NCBI GenBank assembly: GCA_025966255.1 | Contig: JAOPVG010000500.1 | Span: forward strand, 1 to 7,441 | DNA from: Jatrophihabitans sp. | Lineage (GTDB): Bacteria > Actinomycetota > Actinomycetes > Mycobacteriales > Jatrophihabitantaceae | Length of the DNA stretch: 7,441 bases | Reading direction: 5' to 3' | In this document: one piece after another, positions 1 through 4,659 of the stretch | How positions within the stretch are numbered: the stretch's first letter is position 1 | How the letters are laid out: every line of letters starts with the position of its first letter | The notes under the pieces: generated by a model | Databases searched by the model: none | Told to the model about the DNA's origin: nothing | What the model saw: only the letters and a program-made list of their open reading frames with translations | Program-made: the position numbers and the translations under genes

Positions 1-89
1 AGTACCTGCCGCCAATGCCGGCGATGCGCGATACGCATGCGCGCTTGGCCGAAGCCGCGCGCGTCTTTCGGGGCGGGTCCGGTGGCTGA
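1..89 (+). CDS. 3' end of an unidentified upstream gene (partial)
   Basis: Reading from base 3, 28 codons run without a stop to a TGA at 87-89. The translation ends with ARLAEAARVFRGGSGG. About 79% of the third positions are G or C, as expected for a coding frame in this genome. The other two forward frames give less natural peptides, rich in Arg and Cys or Arg and Trp. The piece is too short to assign a family, and its start lies outside the window. It would be the gene immediately upstream of the truncated tRNA gene, separated from it by 55 bp. Coding status is inferred only from frame openness and codon bias. Confidence 0.4.
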   Translation, partial: YLPPMPAMRDTHARLAEAARVFRGGSGG

Positions 90-144
90 GCCGCTCGATC
101 TGAGGTCCCGGACCAGGGACCCTCGGGTATTGTCTGGCGGGTTT

Positions 145-181
145 GCGGGCGTAGTTCAATGGCAGAACATCAGCTTCCCAA
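145..181 (+). tRNA. tRNA-Gly (anticodon CCC), 5' part only; gene truncated at the anticodon loop
   Basis: The acceptor strand GCGGGCG (145-151) is followed by TA, D-stem GTTC (154-157), D-loop AATGGCA, D-stem GAAC (165-168), anticodon stem TCAGC (170-174) and loop TTCCCAA (175-181) with anticodon CCC at 177-179. This is the normal layout of a bacterial glycine tRNA reading GGG. The 3' half is absent: the next bases are AATCC where GCTGA is needed to close the anticodon stem, and no T-arm or pairing acceptor strand follows. As it stands it cannot fold into a tRNA. tRNA genes are classic integration targets, so the break most likely marks an element boundary. An assembly chimera is also possible. 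Confidence 0.72.
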
Positions 182-183
182 AA
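175..183. mobile_element. Candidate element boundary (attachment junction) in the tRNA-Gly anticodon loop
   Basis: tRNA-Gly sequence matches up to TTCCCAA, then changes abruptly to DNA that does not continue the tRNA. The DNA to the right holds a palindrome, a decayed frame, an accessory operon and a broken toxin-antitoxin pair, which suits an insertion edge. No integrase gene is present, and I find neither the missing tRNA 3' half nor a second copy of the core in this window. Any partner site must therefore lie outside it. The boundary is inferred. Confidence 0.35.
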
Positions 184-204
184 TCCAGCGTCTGAGGACG
201 ATCA

Positions 205-231
205 GGCCCGGAATCCCAGTGATTCCGGGCC
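205..231. repeat. Perfect 11-bp inverted repeat with 5-nt loop
   Basis: GGCCCGGAATC (205-215), loop CCAGT, then its exact reverse complement GATTCCGGGCC (221-231). It is a very stable hairpin and the strongest short inverted repeat I see in the window. No T-tract follows on the plus strand (GTCTGCTGTC). It could be a terminator, a recombinase or regulator site, or an arm of the element joined to the tRNA at 181. Its closeness to the tRNA break (24 nt) favours a role tied to the boundary. Confidence 0.6.
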
Positions 232-267
232 GTCTGCTGTCTCGGAGGACTCGGCGGATGACCGTGA

Positions 268-537
268 TTGACCGCCGGGTACCGCCTCGTATCGCACGCC
301 TATCGCATGCTCAGTGATCGTCTTGGCGCACCACTCGGCGTCGCTGCGTTGGCCAACAAGGTGACGCTGGCACAGTGGCATTCGTGAAGCAGCTATCTAC
401 GGCTCGGCGACGATCTCACTGACGACGTAAGCGTGGTGCTGGGGCAGGTACGTCACGTGCTGCGCGCCGGCGAAGTCGTGAACACCGCGCCCGTGCGCAC
501 GGGGACCCCATCCGAGGCGCTGAGCCTCGAAAGCTGA
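268..537 (+). pseudogene. Decayed open frame with internal TGA, family unknown
   Basis: One frame reads through from TTG at 268 to TGA at 535-537, interrupted only by a TGA at 385-387. The upstream part includes YRMLSDRLGAPLGVAALANK; the downstream part includes YLRLGDDLTDDVSVVLGQV. Both look like ordinary helical protein, and the second half has strong G/C at third positions. A GGAGG at 244-248 precedes the region, but it is better spaced for the ATG at 258, which opens a different and very short frame. The simplest reading is a small gene killed by a nonsense mutation, or a gene fragment carried by the inserted DNA. I do not recognise the family. Reading TGA as selenocysteine has no support. 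Confidence 0.3.
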
Positions 538-574
538 GCCTCAACCGATGCGCTGATTGATCAGATGCGCTGAT
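519..574. repeat. Two pairs of short direct repeats upstream of the large operon
   Basis: GCTGAGCCTC occurs at 519-528 and 533-542 (14-bp spacing). GATGCGCTGAT occurs at 547-557 and 564-574 (17-bp spacing). They overlap the end of the decayed frame and lie about 80-135 bp before the start of the large gene. They could be regulator sites or slippage duplications. The sequence alone does not decide. Confidence 0.45.
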
Positions 575-576
575 GA

Positions 577-605
577 TCGACGGATGGGTCCGGCGCGCGT
601 ACGCT
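577..605 (+). promoter_or_regulatory. Possible promoter of the effector/chaperone-like operon
   Basis: TCGACG (577-582, four of six matches to TTGACA) lies 17 bp before TACGCT (600-605), which fits the TANNNT -10 pattern common in actinomycetes. It would place the transcript start near 612, about 40 nt before the GTG at 654. The match is weak and such hexamers occur by chance. It fits the downstream start and not the ATG at 573, which lies upstream of both hexamers. Confidence 0.2.
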
Positions 606-634
606 AACCCGCGCGCATGTGGGTGGCAGGCACT

Positions 635-647
635 AGGTGGAGACAGG
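635..647 (+). promoter_or_regulatory. Ribosome binding site that supports the GTG start at 654
   Basis: The purine-rich run AGGTGGAGACAGG ends 6 nt before GTG 654, with AGGTGGAG at 635-642. The ATG at 573 is preceded by GATCAGATGCGCTG, which has no Shine-Dalgarno match. This moves the likely start of the large gene 27 codons downstream. Confidence 0.45.
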
Positions 648-653
648 TGTTCC

Positions 654-3356
654 GTGGAATTCGATCATCCGGCCGGAAACCGCAAGACCCACCGCTCGGC
701 TCGGGCAGCTGACCACGAGTCGACCACCCGGAAGCAGCCGGACCAAGATCCGGCCCGCACCACGACGGTCGCGGTGCCTGGATTGAGCCGCCCTACCGCG
801 GCGAGTCCGTCGCACGTCCGTCGCGTCGACGATCCGGCCGAGGCCGTCGGCGTCGCGGCCAACGTGGTCACCGCGCTGAGGCGCACGCCGCAGCCGGCCC
901 GCCGGGTGCCCGCAGGCGGTCCTGAGGACGCAGGTGGGCAGACCATCCGGCGCGACTGGAACCCCTTCACGAAGAGCTCGGAGACAAAGACCAAGGACGC
1001 GGCGACAGCCGCGAAGAAGAAAGAGATCATCGAGGCGCGCGCGGCGATGAAGGCCAAGGATGCGCAGGTCCGGCTCGAAGCCAAGAGCGTCAACAGGACC
1101 AACAAGGAAGTCAGCGGCAAGATCAAGGCCGGCTACGGCGCGGGCGGTGCCGGCGCGAAGACCGACAAGTTGGCCGAGCACCTTGCCCTCGAGAAGGAGT
1201 TCAAGTCCTGGCTCGAGCGCGAACGCAAGGCCCGCGAGGAAATACGGGCGCGGGTGACCCAAGGCGTCGGTACCGAGCAGGACGAGGCCGAGGCAGAACT
1301 CGCCGAGGAGCGCGCCGCCGACCTCGTCTGGCAGCGCGCCCCGGTGAATATTCGCGCGTTCCGGCCGCTGCGCTTCGACGACTTCGACAAGGCGCTGCGC
1401 GAGGTCCGCGAGCTACGCGAACAGGGCATGGCGGAGGAGCACAGCGACGTCGCGACAATGCTGGAGGACAACGAGAAGGCCTTTGGCGCACCGCTCGACC
1501 CCGAGAAGGCGGTCAAGAAGGTCAACGAGAAACGCGCTCTCGACCGCGCCGCGGGACGAGCCGCCGAGAGCAAGGGTCAGGATCCCGCGGTCGCCGCAGA
1601 GATGGACAAGGCGAAGGCGTCATCCAAGGCCGCCGACAAGCTTTCGGGCAAATCTTCGAAGCGGCACGTCGGCGCCGGCGAGCAGGCCCGAGTCAAGGCC
1701 GCGGCCGATGGGAAGGCCAAGGACGAGAAGTACGGCCCCAACGAGCATCTCGAGGACGCGAAGGACTACATCGGCCAGGCCGGCACGGGCGCCACCCTGG
1801 TGGGGAAGGGCACCAAGTTCGGCACCCAAGGCGTGGTCGGGGCTGGGGCCAGCGAGGGCACTGGTTCGGAGGTCAGCGAGCTGGTCGGGACGAGCACCAT
1901 CGGCCTCGGTCAGGTGCTGACCTTCGTCTCCGATCTGTTGAGCCTCGTGTCGACGTTGACCGACATCAAGCGCGGCACCGCTGAGCCCGGCGCGAAACTC
2001 GTCGCCACCCAGAAGGCCGTCGGGGCTGCGTCCTCGGCCACGGCTCTCACCCGTACCGCCCTGCTCGCGGCCCGCGACGGCGTTCAGAACTTCGGAGGGG
2101 CGGGCAGCGTCGTCATGGAGGCCGGCTCCGCCCTGCCGATCGTCGGATTGATCGCCTCGGTGCTCGGCGTTATCGACGGCACGCTGGATCTCATCCCGGT
2201 GTCGACGCGGCTGGCCACTGGCGTCCAGTCGGTGGACGAGGCGGTGCTGGGCGGCAAGGCCCCGCTGGCCGCCTCCATCAATCGCGTCAACTTGCGCAAC
2301 GCCCAACTGGTGGAGAAGGCGGGCTTCTCGATCGCCAAGGACTCGACGATGGTCGGTCTGCACATCGCCGAGCTCGCGAGCGCGGGCGGCTTCGGTGTCC
2401 CGATGGCCGCCAAGGCGACTGTCACGATTGCTGGCTTCGCCCACTCACTCGGCCACGTGATCTACGACGCCGTCGGCGAGAGCCGGTCGTCGACGGCCAA
2501 GAAGGCGCACGGCGTCAAGCACGAAGAGGGCGCCTCCCGCGACGTCATCAAGTACGACATCGGCAGTTCGGTCGACATCCTGATCGTCGCGGCGCAGAAA
2601 CACAAACTGCCCTATGCGAAGAAAATTCTGATGGACTACGCCGTCACCTCCACCGAGATCGAGACGATGCGGCTGCACGAACTGCGCGCGAAGATCCTCG
2701 AGGGCTTGGACGCCGAGGGCGACCCGAAGACGGTCACAGAGAAGATCGACGCCGCGAAGGAGGCTGTGTCGTCCGCATTGGGCGCCGAGAAGAAGCCGAC
2801 CGGGCCGAAGGAGGACAAGAGCTTCCTCGACAAGGTGATCGCTGTGCCGGGGGACACCGCAAAGGCGCTCGCCGGCCTCCCGGAGAAGATCGGTAAGGAA
2901 GTCGACGCCATGAAGGCAAAGCACGCCGACTCCAAGGAACTGATTGCCTCGAAGAACGCGCTGCAGTACGGCGGTAGGAGTGACCGCGGGACGGGTGCGT
3001 CTCTCAAGCACATGGTCCGCAGTTCGGACAGCATCGAAAAGTCCTATGCGAACGTTCGAAAAGACCTCGCCGCCGAGGGCATCGGCGCGGGCCAGCTGCC
3101 GAGGACGACGGAGGACAAAAAGAAGCGGGCCGAGAAAGCCGCCGCCAAGGCGGCGGGTACGAGCAAGAGCAAAGGCGGGGCGCAACAGATCGACAAGGCC
3201 TTCGTCGACAAGGTCACGAAGGCGTCGGTCCCGGAGCTGCACTCGATCCTCGCCGCGGTGGACCAGAACGATCCCGCACAGATCGCGAATCTCGAATTCC
3301 TCGAGCACGAGGTTGCCCGCCGCCTCGCCGAGACCGGCACGCGGCCGCGTCGATGA
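654..3356 (+). CDS. Large Ala/Gly/Lys-rich protein (about 900 aa), candidate secreted or injected effector
   Basis: I do not recognise a named family. Counting from GTG 654, residues 1-100 are polar and probably disordered, with AANVVTALRR near 67-76 and IRRDWNPFTK at 98-107. Residues 105-345 are charged and helical, rich in Lys, Glu and Ala, probably coiled-coil. Residues 374-610 form a Gly/Ala-rich hydrophobic centre with segments such as VLTFVSDLLSLVSTL (about 421-435) and ALPIVGLIASVLGVI (about 493-507), which could insert into a membrane. Residues 620-900 are Lys-rich and helical. There is no signal peptide and no catalytic motif that I can see. Stop TGA 3354-3356 overlaps the next start as ATGA, so the two genes are translationally coupled. 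An N-terminal GN.AV..L-like motif ending in Arg, then an RRD-type junction, recalls actinobacterial eCIS-associated proteins. That link is from memory and weak. Starting at ATG 573 would add 27 residues with poorer codon bias and no ribosome binding site. Confidence 0.85.
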   Translation: MEFDHPAGNRKTHRSARAADHESTTRKQPDQDPARTTTVAVPGLSRPTAASPSHVRRVDDPAEAVGVAANVVTALRRTPQPARRVPAGGPEDAGGQTIRRDWNPFTKSSETKTKDAATAAKKKEIIEARAAMKAKDAQVRLEAKSVNRTNKEVSGKIKAGYGAGGAGAKTDKLAEHLALEKEFKSWLERERKAREEIRARVTQGVGTEQDEAEAELAEERAADLVWQRAPVNIRAFRPLRFDDFDKALREVRELREQGMAEEHSDVATMLEDNEKAFGAPLDPEKAVKKVNEKRALDRAAGRAAESKGQDPAVAAEMDKAKASSKAADKLSGKSSKRHVGAGEQARVKAAADGKAKDEKYGPNEHLEDAKDYIGQAGTGATLVGKGTKFGTQGVVGAGASEGTGSEVSELVGTSTIGLGQVLTFVSDLLSLVSTLTDIKRGTAEPGAKLVATQKAVGAASSATALTRTALLAARDGVQNFGGAGSVVMEAGSALPIVGLIASVLGVIDGTLDLIPVSTRLATGVQSVDEAVLGGKAPLAASINRVNLRNAQLVEKAGFSIAKDSTMVGLHIAELASAGGFGVPMAAKATVTIAGFAHSLGHVIYDAVGESRSSTAKKAHGVKHEEGASRDVIKYDIGSSVDILIVAAQKHKLPYAKKILMDYAVTSTEIETMRLHELRAKILEGLDAEGDPKTVTEKIDAAKEAVSSALGAEKKPTGPKEDKSFLDKVIAVPGDTAKALAGLPEKIGKEVDAMKAKHADSKELIASKNALQYGGRSDRGTGASLKHMVRSSDSIEKSYANVRKDLAAEGIGAGQLPRTTEDKKKRAEKAAAKAAGTSKSKGGAQQIDKAFVDKVTKASVPELHSILAAVDQNDPAQIANLEFLEHEVARRLAETGTRPRR

Positions 3357-3841
3357 CCGGTCTGCTACAGAGCGCCGCAGCCCGGGTATACGGCGGGAAC
3401 GGTTGGTCGGCAGCGGAACTGGACGACGGTAGCGGGTTCACGCTGAACATCGCAGGCAGCGACGGGCAGTGGTCGGCGCTCGCCATCACCAACGACGACA
3501 CGGCCACGTTCGCCTTCTATTCACTGGCGCCGGTCGACGCCCCGCCCGGTGACATCGACCGCATGGCCGAGTATCTGCACCGCGCCAATCATGGGCTTCT
3601 TAGTGCCACCTTCGAGATGGACTACGACACCGGCGAAGTGCGGCTGCGCACCGGGATCGAGCTCGCCACCCTCCCACTCGGGCTGTTCGCCGACGACGCG
3701 CTCGATGCGATCGTGCTCGATCTGTCGGCCGCCAACGTCGGCATCTTCGACCGCTACCTATCCGGTCTCGTGGCCGTTGCCGTCGGCACCGTCCCGGCGG
3801 CGGACATCATCCGCGATATCGAGGCGCAGCCCAGCCCCTGA
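3353..3841 (+). CDS. YbjN-family protein, likely chaperone of the preceding large protein
   Basis: This 162-aa protein has the hallmarks of the YbjN family: an early amphipathic strand region (SGFTLNIAG, residues 27-35), a sheet motif FEMDYDTGEVRLRT (87-100), and NVGIFDRYLSGLVAVAVG (128-145), the family's typical helix in which an Asn and an FDRYL-like run precede a hydrophobic stretch. YbjN proteins share an alpha/beta fold with type III secretion chaperones of the CesT/SycE kind; some members are described as sensory transduction regulators. Length is normal, and it looks cytosolic with no signal or membrane segment. Its ATG lies inside the stop of the large upstream gene (ATGA at 3353-3356), implying coupled and roughly matched production. 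I infer that it binds and holds the upstream protein, but nothing in the sequence proves a partner. The family call is fairly sure; the role is inference. Confidence 0.88.
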   Translation: MTGLLQSAAARVYGGNGWSAAELDDGSGFTLNIAGSDGQWSALAITNDDTATFAFYSLAPVDAPPGDIDRMAEYLHRANHGLLSATFEMDYDTGEVRLRTGIELATLPLGLFADDALDAIVLDLSAANVGIFDRYLSGLVAVAVGTVPAADIIRDIEAQPSP

Positions 3842-3847
3842 CCGGAC

Positions 3848-3878
3848 CCGCAGGCTGGGACAGTCGCCCGCCCTGCGG
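3848..3878 (+). terminator. GC-rich hairpin after the operon, probable terminator
   Basis: CCGCAGG (3848-3854) pairs with CCTGCGG (3872-3878), and an inner GGG/CCC pairing can shorten the 17-nt loop. It starts 7 nt after the YbjN-family stop codon. No T-tract follows, which is common for terminator-like hairpins in high-GC actinomycetes. It lies between convergent genes and could also act on antisigma-independent read-through from the minus strand. Confidence 0.4.
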
Positions 3879-4074
3879 ATTCACCGCTTCAGTAACGCTT
3901 CCACGACGATCCGACATGCCGCTGTCGGCGACGTCGACAACACCCTGTATCGGCGTTCAGATAGCGACGGATCGGCGCGCGCGCGACGCGGCGGACGAGT
4001 GCGCTCGATCTTCATGGCCCGATGGGCCTAGATGGCATACGCCGAGGCTGCATGCGGGTCGCCAACCGGGCCAG
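3879..4074. other. Convergent intergenic space without a recognisable gene
   Basis: This space lies between the plus-strand operon and the minus-strand antitoxin gene. Open frames cross it, but they are shadows running in from neighbouring genes and none has a start with a ribosome binding site. A small hairpin, GGCCC GAT GGGCC (4016-4028), lies about 45 nt beyond the antitoxin stop and may help end that transcript. I see nothing else that can be supported. Confidence 0.5.
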
Positions 4075-4359
4075 TCAGGCGCTGGCGAGGGGGCGGATGT
4101 CGTCGAGCGCGCCGGCCAGGCGATCGCGTTCGATCTCGATGTCGTGGCGGCCTTGGAGGTTCATCCAGTAGCGCTCGGAGGTTCCGAAGTAGCGGGCCAG
4201 TCGCAGGGCGGTGTCGGCGCTGATGCGGCGGGTGCCGTGCACGATCTCGTTGATCCGCCGTGGCGGCACGCCGATGGCAACCGCGAGCTTGTGCTGTGTG
4301 ATGCCGAGCGGGGCGAGGTATTCCTCGGCGAGAACCTCGCCGGGATGGATGGGCGTCAT
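4075..4359 (-). CDS. higA: HigA-family antitoxin (XRE-type helix-turn-helix protein)
   Basis: From ATG 4359 the product is 94 aa and starts MTPIHPGEVLAEEYLAPLGI, the classic opening of HigA antitoxins. The helix-turn-helix covers about residues 21-42 (TQHKLAVAIGVPPRRINEIVHG), followed by RRISADTALRLARYFGTSE and YWMNLQ, all typical of the family. HigA binds and neutralises the ribosome-dependent mRNA nuclease HigB and represses its own operon. The frame is open up to 4494, but the extra 45 residues are Arg-rich and cover the remains of the toxin gene, so the internal ATG is the right start. In HigBA the toxin gene comes first; here only its broken tail precedes the antitoxin. The best Shine-Dalgarno, GAGGAG just upstream (4381-4386), serves an out-of-frame ATG at 4373 better than this one. 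The antitoxin may thus be orphaned but still able to bind DNA. Confidence 0.92.
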   Translation of the reverse strand: MTPIHPGEVLAEEYLAPLGITQHKLAVAIGVPPRRINEIVHGTRRISADTALRLARYFGTSERYWMNLQGRHDIEIERDRLAGALDDIRPLASA

Positions 4360-4373
4360 GATGGGGTGCTCAT
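4359..4373 (-). promoter_or_regulatory. Five-codon leader frame overlapping the higA start
   Basis: An ATG at 4373, about 8 nt after GAGGAG, opens the frame Met-Ser-Thr-Pro-Ser-stop. Its TGA overlaps the higA ATG as ATGA. The higA ATG itself is about 22 nt from that Shine-Dalgarno, too far for direct initiation. Translation may start on the leader and restart at higA. The near-repeat ATGAGCACCCCATC / ATGACGCCCATC suggests a 14-bp tandem duplication created the extra ATG. Confidence 0.4.
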
Positions 4374-4385
4374 GCTGTCTGCTCC

Positions 4386-4455
4386 TCAGTGGTAGTCGAC
4401 GATCTCGACGTCTTCCGCCTGCATGCGTCCTCGGGGCCCATGAAATGAAGCGGCG
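4386..4455 (-). pseudogene. higB: Frameshifted C-terminal remnant of a HigB-type toxin gene
   Basis: Directly upstream of the antitoxin, the minus strand encodes AEDVEIVDYH followed by TGA (stop at 4388-4386). This is the standard C-terminus of HigB toxins in HigBA pairs. Just before it, GPEDAC appears in another frame (4421-4438), out of step by two extra bases at 4419-4420, and an RFISW stretch appears in a third frame, which may correspond to the usual CFRW segment. Upstream of about 4460 I find no further HigB sequence: no N-terminal part and no start. The toxin is therefore broken by frameshifts and missing most of its length. The tail is clear; the alignment of the two upstream pieces is my reading by eye and less sure. 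Confidence 0.6.
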
Positions 4456-4526
4456 ACGGAGTCCCATGAGGACTGCCGCCGCCTGATGCTGCAAGCGCGA
4501 TTCGGTCTGCCAACAAATCCGCGTGA

Positions 4527-4637
4527 ATCCCCAACTCGTCCTACCCGGACCTACTGGAGGCTTCGCCCCTCCACAACTACCCCGATGAGCGTGCGATCGA
4601 TAAGCACGGGACGACGTCGTCCGGAACCCCGGGTTAA
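4527..4637 (+). other. Orphan coding-like fragment (about 36 codons), unidentified
   Basis: After a TGA at 4524-4526 the frame stays open to TAA at 4635-4637 and gives YPDLLEASPLHNYPDERAID plus a Gly/Thr/Ser-rich tail. About three quarters of its third positions are G or C, and the peptide looks natural, but there is no start codon and no ribosome binding site. It may be the tail of a gene lost when this region was rearranged. Chance openness in GC-rich DNA is a real alternative. Confidence 0.2.
4609..4622. repeat. 14-bp perfect palindrome between the antitoxin region and the surface-protein gene
   Basis: GGACGACGTCGTCC is identical to its reverse complement. It lies 38 nt beyond the stop of the minus-strand surface-protein gene, next to a small AACC CCG GGTT hairpin (4625-4635). 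It could be a weak terminator element for that gene (no T-tract) or a binding site for a dimeric regulator. Confidence 0.4.
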
Positions 4638-4659
4638 GGCGCCATGGAGTGGGATTCGG

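Noticed and set aside
385..387. TGA as a selenocysteine codon
   Set aside because: There is no catalytic context such as a redox motif around it and no recognisable SECIS-type hairpin directly after it. A nonsense mutation is simpler.
573..653. ATG at 573 as the start of the large protein
   Set aside because: There is no Shine-Dalgarno, it lies upstream of the only promoter-like hexamers, and the 27 added residues have poorer third-position bias with two Cys and two Trp in an otherwise Cys-free region. GTG 654 has AGGTGGAGACAGG before it.
633..3308. Several long minus-strand frames opposite the large gene (for example 1620-2444 and 2445-3308)
   Set aside because: They are mirror frames of a GC-rich gene: Arg/Leu/Gly/Asp-rich composition, no ribosome binding sites and no recognisable domains.
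654..3841. Calling the operon a proven eCIS effector locus
   Set aside because: No sheath, tube, baseplate, spike or AAA+ gene and no DUF4157-type HExxH protease motif is visible. Only weak N-terminal resemblance and gene order support it, so it is kept as a hypothesis.
3916..4395. Plus-strand 159-codon frame across the antitoxin region
   Set aside because: It is antisense to a textbook HigA gene and has no start signal.
4360..4494. N-terminal extension of HigA up to ATG 4494 (139 aa)
   Set aside because: The added 45 residues are Arg-rich, do not belong to HigA, and read through the remains of the toxin gene in the wrong frame. MTPIHPGEVL is the family's normal start.
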